Positions 11,627 through 22,027 of a stretch of 49,423 nucleotides of DNA are shown piece after piece; positions within the stretch are counted from its first letter, which is position 1; every line of letters begins with the position of its first letter. This stretch comes from Candidatus Omnitrophota bacterium (GTDB lineage: Bacteria > Omnitrophota > Gorgyraeia > Gygaellales > Profunditerraquicolaceae). The notes beneath the pieces are model-generated. The model searched no databases, had not been told where the DNA came from, and saw only the letters and a program-made list of their open reading frames with translations. Location of the stretch: NCBI GenBank assembly GCA_018812825.1, contig JAHJCJ010000027.1, positions 1 through 49,423 of the forward strand, written 5' to 3'. Made by a program: the position numbers and the translations under genes.

Positions 11627-13029
11627 AGATTGCAGAGGTAGAGGTTAAGGGGGTAACTTGTAACTCTAAAGCCGTAAAAAAAGGTTTTATTTTTGTAGCC
11701 ATAAGAGGAAATCGTCAGAATGGCAGTTGTTTTATTAAAGAAGCAATTACCAATGGTGCTAGCGTTGTGGTTGTGGAGAGGAAATCGCCGCAAATAATAA
11801 TTTCCGGAAAAACAAAGTTGCTTGTGGTAAATAACTCTCGAAATTTTTTGGCAGAGTCCTCTGCAGAATTTTATGGCCGTCCTTCGGATAATCTCAGGGT
11901 TATCGGTATTACTGGTACTAATGGCAAAACAACCATTTCGTATTTAATCGAAGCTATGGCTAAGGAATCAGGATGTAGCTGTGGAGTAATCGGAACGATT
12001 AACCACCGTTTTAAAGGCAAAGAAATTCCTGCTAAAAATACTACGCCTGGCCCGGTGGAGTTGCAGCAATTGCTTGCAAAAATGCATGCGCAGAGAATTA
12101 AATATTGCGCGATGGAGGTTTCTTCGCACGCCCTGGACCAAGAAAGAGTTTCAGGAATCAACTTTAGCCGCGCGGTTTTTACCAATCTCACTCAGGATCA
12201 CTTGGACTATCATAAAAATCTGGAGAGTTATTTTTTGGCAAAGACTAAGCTTTTTCGCGCGCTTCCGGCATCCGGGGTAGCAATAATTAATAATGATGAT
12301 AAGTATAGTTTTAGGATTAAGAAGTTAACTAGTTGTCGATTGATTAGTTATGGAATAAATAATAAGTCAACTGTCATGGCTAAGGATATTGTTTTCGGTA
12401 TTCAGGAGACTAAATTTACCCTGATTGCTCCGGGGCTAAAATCCAGGATTAAGACGCACCTGATTGGCAGGTATAATATTTACAATATACTAGCAGCTAT
12501 CTCTTGGGGCATAAGCGAAGATCTACATCTTAAAGATATTAAATCCGCCATTGAGAAATTAAGAAATGTACCTGGTAGATTGGAGAAGGTTAACTGTAAA
12601 GAAGGGCGTAATATTTTTGTGGATTATGCGCATACGCCGGATGCACTATTTAATGTTATTAGCGCCTTGAGGCCTTTAATACCTGGCAGGATGATTGTAA
12701 TCTTTGGCTGTGGCGGAGAGCGGGATAGGCTTAAGCGTCCGAAGATGGGAAAAATTGTTACTCAGCTGGCAGATTATGCGATTATTACTAACGATAACCC
12801 GCGTTCTGAGGACCCGTTGTGTATAATTAAAGATATCCGTAGGGGTATACGCAAAGATAATTATTGTGTAATACCGGACAGGTTTATAGCTATAAAGGCA
12901 GGCCTGAGATTGACTAAAAATGGCGATTGCTTGATTATTGCTGGTAAGGGGCATGAGGAATATCAGGTGTTGAAGAATAGGATTTTACATTTTAGCGACC
13001 GGGAGGTAGTGCAAAAGTGTTTACGGTAG
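11623..13029 (+). CDS. murE: UDP-MurNAc-tripeptide synthetase
   Basis: GITGTNGKTTISYL, DYAHTPDAL, TNDNPRSEDP. Confidence 0.95.
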   Translation: MKIAEVEVKGVTCNSKAVKKGFIFVAIRGNRQNGSCFIKEAITNGASVVVVERKSPQIIISGKTKLLVVNNSRNFLAESSAEFYGRPSDNLRVIGITGTNGKTTISYLIEAMAKESGCSCGVIGTINHRFKGKEIPAKNTTPGPVELQQLLAKMHAQRIKYCAMEVSSHALDQERVSGINFSRAVFTNLTQDHLDYHKNLESYFLAKTKLFRALPASGVAIINNDDKYSFRIKKLTSCRLISYGINNKSTVMAKDIVFGIQETKFTLIAPGLKSRIKTHLIGRYNIYNILAAISWGISEDLHLKDIKSAIEKLRNVPGRLEKVNCKEGRNIFVDYAHTPDALFNVISALRPLIPGRMIVIFGCGGERDRLKRPKMGKIVTQLADYAIITNDNPRSEDPLCIIKDIRRGIRKDNYCVIPDRFIAIKAGLRLTKNGDCLIIAGKGHEEYQVLKNRILHFSDREVVQKCLR

Positions 13030-14378
13030 ATGAAATAATTAAAGCCACAAGAGGTAAGTTTATTCAGGGTAATCTGCAGGATAAGTTAAAGGATATCTCT
13101 ACTGATTCAAGGGGATTGAGATCTAAAGAGGCATTCTTGGCTTTAAGGGGGAATAATTTTGATGGCCATAATTTTATTCCTGCAGCTTTAAAATCAGGGG
13201 CATCTTGTGTTATTGTGGAGAAAACAGCCTGTCTGAAAATTCCCAAAGGCATAGCGCTTGTTCAGGTAAAAGATACAACTTTGGCTTTAGGTGACCTTGC
13301 CCGTTTTAAGCGGCGAAAATTCAAAAAACCGGTTATTGCTATAACTGGCTCAAACGGCAAAACTACTGTTAAGGATATGATTGCCTGGGTTTTGTCGGCA
13401 AATGCCCGGGTATTGAAAAATGATGGCACTAAGAATAACCATGTCGGCCTGCCTCAGACATTAATCCAACTTAAAGAAAAAGATGATTTCGCGGTGGTTG
13501 AAATTGGCACTAATCATTTCGGAGAAGTGGATTATTTGGCTGCAATTGCCCAGCCAAATATCGGCGTTTTTACTAATATTGGACCGTCACACTTGGAGTT
13601 TTTAAAGAATCTAAGAGGAGTATTAAAAGAAAAATCTGGTTTATTAAATAATATGGTTGCTCCGGCAATAGCTTTGTTTAATGCCGATGACCAATATCTG
13701 CGTTGTTTAATTAAGCAGGAGAAGAGAGGTTTGCATCTATTTAGTTATGGCATTAAAGAGAAAAGCGATTTTTCAGCTACTAGGATTAGGCTAGAAGGCG
13801 AGAAAGTAAGGTTTAGGGTTAACCGCAAGTTTGATTTTAGATTATCTACTTTGGGCACCCACAATGTTTACAATGCCCTGGTTGCTATTGCGGTTGGCCG
13901 CATATTAGGCCTGGGGGTTAGCGAGATTGCTTCTAGATTGGCGAATTTTGATTTTCCCGGAGGCAGATTTAAACTTATTGAACTTAAAGGGCTTAGGTTT
14001 ATTGATGATACTTATAATTCTAATCCGTTTTCTTTAAACAGTGCTCTTGTTGCCCTGGATGCCATGAGGTGTAAAGGTAAGAAAATCTTGATCATGGGTG
14101 ATATGCTAGAGCTGGGTAGGCAAAAAGAATTATTGCATAGGCAGGTTGCTGGTAGTATAACTAATGTGTGCGATGTGTTGGTTTCGGTAGGTAGTTTAGC
14201 CGGGCTTACCGCTCAGTCAGTCAAGGCGTGTGGTTTTAAAATTAAAAATATATTCTGTTGTACTTCTGTTCAGCAAGCCCGGGATTTGTTATTCAATAAG
14301 ATATCTCCGGAAGCTAAGGATATAATTTTGGTAAAAGGCTCCCGCTCAATGAAAATGGAAGAGGTATTTAAGGTCTAA
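13017..14378 (+). CDS. murF: UDP-MurNAc-tripeptide:D-Ala-D-Ala ligase
   Basis: AITGSNGKTTVKDM, KNNHVGLPQTL, DDTYNSNPFS. Confidence 0.95.
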   Translation: MFTVDEIIKATRGKFIQGNLQDKLKDISTDSRGLRSKEAFLALRGNNFDGHNFIPAALKSGASCVIVEKTACLKIPKGIALVQVKDTTLALGDLARFKRRKFKKPVIAITGSNGKTTVKDMIAWVLSANARVLKNDGTKNNHVGLPQTLIQLKEKDDFAVVEIGTNHFGEVDYLAAIAQPNIGVFTNIGPSHLEFLKNLRGVLKEKSGLLNNMVAPAIALFNADDQYLRCLIKQEKRGLHLFSYGIKEKSDFSATRIRLEGEKVRFRVNRKFDFRLSTLGTHNVYNALVAIAVGRILGLGVSEIASRLANFDFPGGRFKLIELKGLRFIDDTYNSNPFSLNSALVALDAMRCKGKKILIMGDMLELGRQKELLHRQVAGSITNVCDVLVSVGSLAGLTAQSVKACGFKIKNIFCCTSVQQARDLLFNKISPEAKDIILVKGSRSMKMEEVFKV

Positions 14379-15466
14379 TGTTTTACCATCTGCTTTATCC
14401 ACTAAGAGATTTTATCTCCGCTTTTAATGTCTTTCGCTACATTACTTTCCGTTCGGCAATGGCCGCTTTAACTGCTTTTATACTGAGTCTTATCTTCGGA
14501 CCTCTGCTTATCAAGAAATTAAAAACACTTAAACTTGGAGAGAAGATTAATAAAGCTGATAGTATTAAGCTTGATGATTTACACCGTCATAAACAAAATA
14601 CGCCAACAATGGGCGGGATTCTTATATTGGGGGCGGTTATAATATCAACTCTTCTCTGGGCAGATATTGCTAATCATTGCGTTTGGATTGTTTTATTCAG
14701 TACTGTCTGGTTGGGGCTGACTGGTTTTATTGACGATTATTTAAAACAGATAAAGAAGAAGGCTAGCGGTTTGCCCCTTATGGTAAAACTCTCTAGCCAA
14801 ATTATCCTGGGTTTGATACTGGGGATAATTCTTATTATGGATAGTCAGTATAATGTTAAACTGGAAATACCTTTTTTAAAAGAGGTTAACCTGGATTTAG
14901 ACGGTTTATATATCTTATTTGTTATACTGGTGATCGCAGGTTCTTCCAATGCTGTAAATCTTACTGATGGGTTGGATGGTTTGGCTATCGGTATCGTAGT
15001 TATGGTTGGGATTGCCTTTAGCGTACTTTGTTACATATCCGGAAATATCAATTTAAGTAATTATTTGTTGGTTTCTTATGTTAAGGGTGCGGGGGAATTG
15101 ACTATTTTTTGCGCCAGTATTATTGGGGCGGGTTTGGGCTTTTTATGGTTTAACTGTTATCCTGCCTCAATTTTTATGGGAGATGTTGGCTCTTTGGCTT
15201 TAGGTGGGGCTATTGGGACAGTAGCGTTATTGATTAAAAAAGAAATGCTGCTTATAATCGTAGGTGGCATATTTGTTTTAGAGGCGTTTTCTGTTATATT
15301 GCAGGTGGGATTTTTTAAGCTGACCAAAAAACGTGTTTTTAAGATCGCACCCTTACACCACCATTTCCAGTTTTTGGACTGGCCTGAAAATAAAGTAATT
15401 GTCAGGTTTTGGATCATTGCGGGCTTGCTTGCCTTGTTTGCCCTGGTCACCTTAAAGATTAGGTAA
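14378..15466 (+). CDS. mraY: phospho-MurNAc-pentapeptide transferase
   Basis: HKQNTPTMGG, FIDDYLK, NLTDGLDGLA, HHHFQ. Confidence 0.96.
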   Translation: MFYHLLYPLRDFISAFNVFRYITFRSAMAALTAFILSLIFGPLLIKKLKTLKLGEKINKADSIKLDDLHRHKQNTPTMGGILILGAVIISTLLWADIANHCVWIVLFSTVWLGLTGFIDDYLKQIKKKASGLPLMVKLSSQIILGLILGIILIMDSQYNVKLEIPFLKEVNLDLDGLYILFVILVIAGSSNAVNLTDGLDGLAIGIVVMVGIAFSVLCYISGNINLSNYLLVSYVKGAGELTIFCASIIGAGLGFLWFNCYPASIFMGDVGSLALGGAIGTVALLIKKEMLLIIVGGIFVLEAFSVILQVGFFKLTKKRVFKIAPLHHHFQFLDWPENKVIVRFWIIAGLLALFALVTLKIR

Positions 15467-15476
15467 GCTATTTTAT

Positions 15477-15570
15477 GGCTTCGGCTATTGGAAGCCGAAC
15501 CACGGCCCTCTGGCCAGTGGCTTTGCCAACTGCGTAGAAGCGCGCACCGGATTTTCTATTAGGTCCGGGT
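15477..15570. repeat. cluster of three hairpin-forming inverted repeats in the mraY-murD spacer
   Basis: TTCGGCT/AGCCGAA (15480-15499), CCACGGCC/GGCC-A-GTGG (15500-15520), CACCGGA/TCCGGGTG (~15545-15571). Confidence 0.65.
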
Positions 15571-15600
15571 GAAGGAAGGCAAACCATAGTTCTCTAACCA

Positions 15601-16878
15601 ATGCAGAATACAAAATACTTTAAAGGTAAAAATATTACTATTGTGGGTTTAGCTCGTTCTGGCCTTGCCTGCGCTAACTTATTGTATCGTCTTGGTGCTT
15701 TTGTGCGCGTTACGGATATTAAGGATAACGCGCAAACCAAAGAATTTGCTACTAGGTTTTCTTCTAGAGATATCCAGGTTGAGCTGGGGTCGCATAGTGA
15801 GGATTTTATCAGGCAGGCCGATCTGGTGATTATTTCACCCGGAGTACCGTCTTGCGCACGGCCGATAGCCTGGGCTAAGGAATTTGATAAACCTGTTATA
15901 GGTGAGATTGAGTTAACAAGCATGCTTTGTCCGGCAGAGATTATTGCCGTAACCGGTTCAAACGGAAAAACTACAGTTGCTACTTTAATCGGCAGGATTC
16001 TGGCAGAATTTGGAAAGAGGGTTTTTGTCTGCGGCAATATCGGCAATCCTTTTTGCGGAGAAGTGGGGAAGATGGAGAAGGGTGATTTTGCGGTCCTGGA
16101 AGTAAGCTCTTTTCAGCTTGAGACGATTAAAAATTTTAAGCCTAAGATTGCGGTAATCCTGAATTTAACACCTAATCATTTGGATCGTTATAATAATATG
16201 CAGGAATATCTGGATGCGAAAAAACGTATTTTTATGAATCAGGACAAAAATGACTTTCTGGTTTTAAATGCGGATGATCCTTATTTAAAGGCTATTGCCT
16301 CTGAATCTAAGTCAAAAGTCAGTTTTTTTACTAAAGAAGGCGGGTTAAATTCCAATCAAAGAGCAGTGATTGCAGTAGGTAAAATATTAAGCATCAAGTT
16401 GGAAAATATGCTTAGTGTCTTTCAGAAGTTTAAGGGGATCGAGCATCGCATGGAGGAGGTAGTAGAAATAAATGGGGTTAAGTTTATTAATGATTCTAAG
16501 GCAACTACTGCGGATTCGGCGATCTGGGCGATTAGTAGTATTTTTTCGCCTATAATTCTTATAGCGGGCGGCCGGCATAAAGGAATAAATTATCGGGTAA
16601 TTCTTGATGCGGCGAGAAATAAGGTTAAACAGGCGTTCGTGTTCGGTGAGGCGAAGGATATCATTGCCGCTGATCTTAATGGTGGATTGCCGATAGAGAA
16701 GGTAGCTACGCTAAAGGAGGCAATAACCAGATCTTATGAACATGCCAGGCCAGGAGATCAGGTGTTATTCTCTCCTATGTGTTCAAGCTTTGATATGTTT
16801 AAAGATTATGAGCAACGGGGAGAGGTTTTTAAAAAAATAGTATTGGATTTAGCTAAAAGGATTAAGAGGCATGGTTAG
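15601..16878 (+). CDS. murD: UDP-MurNAc-L-Ala:D-Glu ligase
   Basis: AVTGSNGKTTVATL, FINDSKATTADS, SPMCSSFDMF. Confidence 0.95.
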   Translation: MQNTKYFKGKNITIVGLARSGLACANLLYRLGAFVRVTDIKDNAQTKEFATRFSSRDIQVELGSHSEDFIRQADLVIISPGVPSCARPIAWAKEFDKPVIGEIELTSMLCPAEIIAVTGSNGKTTVATLIGRILAEFGKRVFVCGNIGNPFCGEVGKMEKGDFAVLEVSSFQLETIKNFKPKIAVILNLTPNHLDRYNNMQEYLDAKKRIFMNQDKNDFLVLNADDPYLKAIASESKSKVSFFTKEGGLNSNQRAVIAVGKILSIKLENMLSVFQKFKGIEHRMEEVVEINGVKFINDSKATTADSAIWAISSIFSPIILIAGGRHKGINYRVILDAARNKVKQAFVFGEAKDIIAADLNGGLPIEKVATLKEAITRSYEHARPGDQVLFSPMCSSFDMFKDYEQRGEVFKKIVLDLAKRIKRHG

Positions 16879-17965
16879 AAAGACGCGCATTAATTTATTT
16901 ACTGTATCGATTGTGCTTATTTGTATTGGGATAATAATGATCTATAGTTCTTCGAGCATTTATGCCTGGGAGAGATATGGGGATAGTTTTTATTTTCTAA
17001 AGCGGCATTTAGTCTTTTTGATAGCAGGGCTGCTATTTACTTTTTTATCTATGATTATTGATTATCATTTATTTCGGAAATATGCCCGTATTTTGTTTTG
17101 GGTTGCGTTTATATTGCTGGTATTAGTGCTTATTCCCGGTTTAGGTAGGGAGGTTTCCGGGGCAAGGCGCTGGTTTAGATTTAGATACATTAGTTTCCAG
17201 CCTTCAGAGTTTGCTAATCTGGCCTTGATCATTTACATAGCTGATTTTATCTGCCGTAAAGGAGAGCAAATTAAGACGCTGTTTAAAGGGTTTATCCCGC
17301 CGATATGCGCCCTGGGGGGAATCTCTGTACTCATACTTTTACAGCCGGATTTGGGTACGGTCATCGCCTTGGGCAGCGTAGTTTTGATTATGCTTTATAT
17401 TTCGAATGTGCAAAGCAAATATATTTTAAGTTTAATACTTTGCAGCCTGCCGGTGGTTTACATTTTAGTTTTCAGTGTTCCTTACCGCAGGGCAAGGATC
17501 CTGGCATTTTTAAACCCGTGGTTTGACCCTAAGGGGAGCGGTTTCCAGATTATCCAATCGCAGATTGCCATCGGCTCAGGTGGATTATTTGGAGTGGGGC
17601 TGGGGCATTCCCAACAAAAACTCTTCTATCTTCCTGCAGCGCATACTGATTTTATTTTCTCAATTATTGGCGAAGAGCTTGGCTTGCTTGGTACTCTTGG
17701 GGTAATTGCATTATTTATGATTTTTATTCGGGAGGGGCTTAAAATTATAAAAAATTCCCAGGATAAATTTGGTTATTTTCTTGCTTTGGGTTTAGTTTTA
17801 ATGATTTCTCTAAAGGCGATTGTAAATATCGGGGTTTCCTGCGGAGTTTTCCCAACCAAGGGTTTACCTTTACCATTTATCAGCTATGGAGGGTCTTCGT
17901 TGATATTTGATATGGTTAGCCTCGGCATATTGATTAATATTGCACGTTCTGGAGAATATCCTTAA
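16871..17965 (+). CDS. ftsW: SEDS family lipid II polymerase FtsW
   Basis: QPSEFANLALI, AHTDFIFSIIGEELG, LPLPFISYGGSSL. Confidence 0.93.
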   Translation: MVRKTRINLFTVSIVLICIGIIMIYSSSSIYAWERYGDSFYFLKRHLVFLIAGLLFTFLSMIIDYHLFRKYARILFWVAFILLVLVLIPGLGREVSGARRWFRFRYISFQPSEFANLALIIYIADFICRKGEQIKTLFKGFIPPICALGGISVLILLQPDLGTVIALGSVVLIMLYISNVQSKYILSLILCSLPVVYILVFSVPYRRARILAFLNPWFDPKGSGFQIIQSQIAIGSGGLFGVGLGHSQQKLFYLPAAHTDFIFSIIGEELGLLGTLGVIALFMIFIREGLKIIKNSQDKFGYFLALGLVLMISLKAIVNIGVSCGVFPTKGLPLPFISYGGSSLIFDMVSLGILINIARSGEYP

Positions 17966-17966
17966 T

Positions 17967-19046
17967 ATGCGCATTCTACTAGTTACCGGCTCAAGCGGGG
18001 GCCACATCTTTCCCGCATTGGCTTTAATGGACCGCCTGAAGGCTTCTTGCGCCGATGTGCTTATGGTATTACCGAAAAGTAATAGTAATAATAAAATCTT
18101 GGTTGAATCCGAGCAGATAAAGTATATTCAAGCAGCTAATTTAGGCTTTAATTTAGGCAGTAAGAATATAGGCGGTGTTTACTTTTCTTTAATGGGTGCT
18201 TGGGAAGGTTTACGCACCATAATTAAATTCAAGCCTGATGTTGTTGTCGGTTTCGGCAGCTTGCATACAGTTGCTTTGTTATTCTGGGCCTGGTTGTTTA
18301 GAATAAAAACTGTAATTCATGAGCAGAATGTTATTCCTGGCAGGGCAAACCGGTTATTGGCTAGGTTCGTAGACAAGGTGGCGGTATCTTTTGCTCAGAC
18401 AAATGACTATTTAAAGTTATCTCGGGAAAAAATTATCTTAACCGGTAATCCTATGCGTAAAGATTTAGTTAGGCTGAACCGTAAAGAGGCTTTGGATTTC
18501 TTTGATTTTAAAGAAGGAAAATTCAATGTATTAATTACCGGGGGTAGTCAGGGGGCGCATAAGTTAAATACTGTTTGTTTTGCCGCGCTGTCTGGCTGTA
18601 ATGGAGAAAATGATTTACAACTGGTGCATATTTCGGGAGTTCAGGATTTTATGTTACTTAAACAAACTTACGCGCAAGCCGGAATTGCGCATAAAGTTTT
18701 CGATTTTTTACCTGGCATACAATATGCCTATAGCATAGCGGACTTAGTAATCTGCCGGGCAGGAGCGATGACAATTGCCGAGTTGCAAAGATTTAGCTTG
18801 CCTGCCATATTAATCCCGTATCCTTTTGCTTATGCGCACCAGTTTAATAACGCCAGGGTGCTGGAGAACCTTGGCTCTGCTTTGATTATCCAAGAGGAGG
18901 AGTTGTCTGCTGGGAAGTTAAGAGATAAGATACAAGATCTTATGGAAAATCCTCAAAAGTTAAAGGCTATGCGTCAGGCATATTCAGAAAATAATGTATT
19001 AAACGCGGTCGAGTTACTCGCTAATGAGGTCTTAAAATTAAATTAA
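17967..19046 (+). CDS. murG: UDP-GlcNAc:undecaprenyl-PP-MurNAc-pentapeptide GlcNAc transferase
   Basis: GSSGGHIFPALAL, HEQNVIPGRANRLLA, ITGGSQGAHKLN; ATG at 17967 preferred over the ORF-track start 17940. Confidence 0.94.
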   Translation: MRILLVTGSSGGHIFPALALMDRLKASCADVLMVLPKSNSNNKILVESEQIKYIQAANLGFNLGSKNIGGVYFSLMGAWEGLRTIIKFKPDVVVGFGSLHTVALLFWAWLFRIKTVIHEQNVIPGRANRLLARFVDKVAVSFAQTNDYLKLSREKIILTGNPMRKDLVRLNRKEALDFFDFKEGKFNVLITGGSQGAHKLNTVCFAALSGCNGENDLQLVHISGVQDFMLLKQTYAQAGIAHKVFDFLPGIQYAYSIADLVICRAGAMTIAELQRFSLPAILIPYPFAYAHQFNNARVLENLGSALIIQEEELSAGKLRDKIQDLMENPQKLKAMRQAYSENNVLNAVELLANEVLKLN

Positions 19047-19816
19047 TGAAACCGTTAAAATTATTGTTTGTATTTTTGTTTCTGCCGTTGATTGTTTTCG
19101 CAGATAATCAGCCTTGGCAGGTTTTTAAGAGCACACATTTTTTGATTTTTTACAAAAGCGCAAAAGAATCTCAGCTTAATGAATTAGCCCTAAGGGCCGA
19201 GGACTATTATAATAAAATTACCGATGATTTAGGTTTTAACCGTTTTAACTTTTGGACCTGGGATAATCGTGCAAAAATTTACCTGTTTGATAACCAGCAA
19301 GAGTATATGAAGGCAACGGGAGTTCCGCACTGGACAGCGGGACAAGCTCAGGTAAATAGTAAGCTTATCCAGACATTTATTACTGCCAAGGGTTTTTTAG
19401 ATAATGTCCTTCCTCATGAAATGGCGCATATTATTTTTAGGGAAATGGTTGGATTTAATAATCCGGGGATTCCTCTTTGGCTTGAAGAAGGTGTTGCTTC
19501 TTATCAGGAACAAAAGAATTATTTTGTTAAAGCGAATTTAGCCAATAAAATTAAACAGGGTAATTTTATAAATCTTGATAGTTTGAGTAAGCTTGAAGTT
19601 GCAAGCTTAAAGGCAGATGATGAAGTAGGGTTATTTTACGCGGAGTCATATAGTTTGGTAAAATATTTAGTTGTGGTATTCGGGAAAGACAAATTTGTGC
19701 TTTTTTGCCAGAACCTGCGGGACAGGAAAAACCTAACCAGGGCTTTAGTATTGACGTATTCCTTTAAAGGCTTGGCGGATTTTGAAGATTCTTGGAAGAA
19801 GTATATTCTTAAATGA
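19046..19816 (+). CDS. secreted gluzincin-type metallopeptidase (peptidase MA-like)
   Basis: Signal peptide, HEMAH zinc motif followed by WLEEGVASYQE; TAATG overlap with murG and ATGA overlap with murC. Confidence 0.8.
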   Translation: MKPLKLLFVFLFLPLIVFADNQPWQVFKSTHFLIFYKSAKESQLNELALRAEDYYNKITDDLGFNRFNFWTWDNRAKIYLFDNQQEYMKATGVPHWTAGQAQVNSKLIQTFITAKGFLDNVLPHEMAHIIFREMVGFNNPGIPLWLEEGVASYQEQKNYFVKANLANKIKQGNFINLDSLSKLEVASLKADDEVGLFYAESYSLVKYLVVVFGKDKFVLFCQNLRDRKNLTRALVLTYSFKGLADFEDSWKKYILK

Positions 19817-21171
19817 AAGAATATTATCATTTTGTTGGAATCGGCGGAATAGGGATGAGTGGAGTGGCGCATCTACTGCTTAAGGCAGGTACGTTAGTCA
19901 GCGGCTCGGATTTAAAAGAGAACCGGATTACTGAAGAGCTTAAAAAGCTAGGAGCTAAGATATATATCGGCCATAGTACTCAAAATATAGCCGGCCAAAG
20001 CGGGGTAGTTTACTCTTCGGCAATAAAAGAAGATAATCCTGAGATACTTCAGGCTAAAAGCTTAGGCATTCCTTTGCTTAGGAGGGCTGAAGTCTTAGCT
20101 TTGCTTATGCGGCGGAAAATTGCTATAACTATTGCCGGCAGCCACGGCAAGACCACCACCACTTCGTTAATTTCCTATATGTTACTTGAAGCAGGCCTTT
20201 GCCCGACAGTAGCTATCGGCGGCATACTTAAGAATATCGATACCAATGCTTGTTTAGGTAGCGGTGAGTTCTTTGTGGCGGAAGCCGATGAATCGGATGG
20301 TTCATTTTTATATTATCAGCCGAAGTATTCAATTATCACTAATATTGACCGTGAACATTTGGATTATTACCATAATTTCGAGAATGAATTAAGTGCTTTT
20401 AGAGATTTTATAAAACGAACTCAAGAAGGCGGCTGTGTTTTTGCTTGTTCAGACGATTTAAATCTTAAGAAGTTATTTTTGGATTATAAGGAAAGGGTGG
20501 TTTTCTTTGGGTTAAATGAGCCTACTGATATATGCGCCAAGCATATTGAACTTAACGACCTGTCTTCAGATTTTGTTTGTTTTTTTAAAGGTAAGTTTAT
20601 CTCCCGTTTTCATCTGGCTTTGGGCGGAAGGCATAATATATCTAATGCTTTGGTAGTTATCGGTCTGGGGTTGGAGATGGGTATTGATTTAGGGCATATC
20701 CGCAGGACTTTGGAAGGATATAAAGGCGTCGGCCGCAGGTTAGAGATTAAATTCAAAAGTGATAAATACCTGGTTTTGGATGATTACGCGCATCATCCTT
20801 CGGAGATAAAGGCTACTCTGGCAGCGGTAGCTAATTTAAAGGTTAAACGTAAAATTATCGTGTTTCAGCCGCACCGTTATAGCCGCACTCAGCTGCTTTT
20901 GAATGAATTTGTGGGATCTTTTGACCAGGCAGATTTTTTGGTTATTACCGATATTTATGCTGCTGGTGAGCCACCGATAGATGAGGTAAATGCCCAGGCG
21001 TTGTTAAAGAAGATAAAAGAATTCTATCCGGATAAACAAGCGGTATACCTGGTTAAAGAAAAGATAGCTGAGTTTCTTTTGGATTTTATGCAAGCCGGAG
21101 ATTTGGTAATTACTTTAGGGGCAGGGGATATCGCGAGAGTTGCTGATGCTTTGGCCGAAAAGCTTAAATAA
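19813..21171 (+). CDS. murC: UDP-MurNAc:L-alanine ligase
   Basis: FVGIGGIGMSGVAHLL, IAGSHGKTTTTSLI, DDYAHHPSEI. Confidence 0.96.
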   Translation: MKEYYHFVGIGGIGMSGVAHLLLKAGTLVSGSDLKENRITEELKKLGAKIYIGHSTQNIAGQSGVVYSSAIKEDNPEILQAKSLGIPLLRRAEVLALLMRRKIAITIAGSHGKTTTTSLISYMLLEAGLCPTVAIGGILKNIDTNACLGSGEFFVAEADESDGSFLYYQPKYSIITNIDREHLDYYHNFENELSAFRDFIKRTQEGGCVFACSDDLNLKKLFLDYKERVVFFGLNEPTDICAKHIELNDLSSDFVCFFKGKFISRFHLALGGRHNISNALVVIGLGLEMGIDLGHIRRTLEGYKGVGRRLEIKFKSDKYLVLDDYAHHPSEIKATLAAVANLKVKRKIIVFQPHRYSRTQLLLNEFVGSFDQADFLVITDIYAAGEPPIDEVNAQALLKKIKEFYPDKQAVYLVKEKIAEFLLDFMQAGDLVITLGAGDIARVADALAEKLK

Positions 21172-22027
21172 AAAAATAAAAACTGAAGTGAAACTGGCTC
21201 ACTTGACGAGTTTTAAAGTCGGAGGCGCAGCAAGGTTTTTCTTTGAGGTGAAGAATATTAAGGAGTTACGGGAAGCGTTGATCTTTACTAAGCGCGCAGG
21301 CATACAGGTTTTTATATTAGGTGCAGGTAGTAATATTCTAGTCGGTGATTCAAGTTTAGACGGTTTAGTGATTAAGTTAAGCGGAAAATTTTTTAAACGG
21401 GTGCATAGAAAAGGAGCCTGTTTGGAAGCAGGAGGAGCTCTTAAGTTGAATCATCTTATCTTGTATGCAAAAAATAATGGTTTATCCGGCCTAGAGTTTC
21501 TTGCGGGGATTCCCGGAACATTAGGGGGAGCGCTGGCAGGTAATGCCGGCGCCTGGGGTAAATCAATAGGGGCTCAAGTTAAAGAAGTGCGCGTTTTAGA
21601 TTATAACGGAAAGCTAAAGTTGCTTAGTGCTAAGGATTTAAAGTTTTCATATCGAAAATCTAATTTAAATAGGCATGTTATTATTTCGTCAAAACTTAAA
21701 TTGCGCAAGGGGGATAAGGATGCGATTGGCTTAAGAATGAGAGATTATTTTTTGCTGCGCAATAAGGCTCAAGGCAACAACCTGCCTAATGCAGGGTGTA
21801 TTTTTAAGAACCCTGGTAAAAATACTGCTGGAAAGCTCATTGATGCCTGTGGATTAAAGGGGAAGGCAAAGGGTGATGCGTTTATCTCCAAGGTCCATGC
21901 TAATTTTATTTTAAATAAAGGCAATGCCAGTAGTAAGGATATTCTATTTCTTATGGATTTAACGCAAAAAAGAGTAAGGGAAAGATTTAAAATTAATTTA
22001 GAGCCTGAGATAAAAATATGGAAATAG
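21140..22027 (+). CDS. murB: UDP-N-acetylenolpyruvoylglucosamine reductase
   Basis: SFKVGGAARFFFEV, LGAGSNILVGD, GIPGTLGGALAGNAGAWG, NAGCIFKNP. Confidence 0.95.
   Translation: MLMLWPKSLNKKIKTEVKLAHLTSFKVGGAARFFFEVKNIKELREALIFTKRAGIQVFILGAGSNILVGDSSLDGLVIKLSGKFFKRVHRKGACLEAGGALKLNHLILYAKNNGLSGLEFLAGIPGTLGGALAGNAGAWGKSIGAQVKEVRVLDYNGKLKLLSAKDLKFSYRKSNLNRHVIISSKLKLRKGDKDAIGLRMRDYFLLRNKAQGNNLPNAGCIFKNPGKNTAGKLIDACGLKGKAKGDAFISKVHANFILNKGNASSKDILFLMDLTQKRVRERFKINLEPEIKIWK

Noticed and set aside
12074-12280. + strand nested ORF in murE (and similar nested ORFs at 17305, 17523, 29145, 29538, 31475, 40201)
   Set aside because: Out-of-frame within strongly supported genes; no family resemblance.
15594-16046. 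150-aa minus-strand ORF
   Set aside because: Lies antisense within murD; a by-product of codon usage, with no recognisable protein motif.
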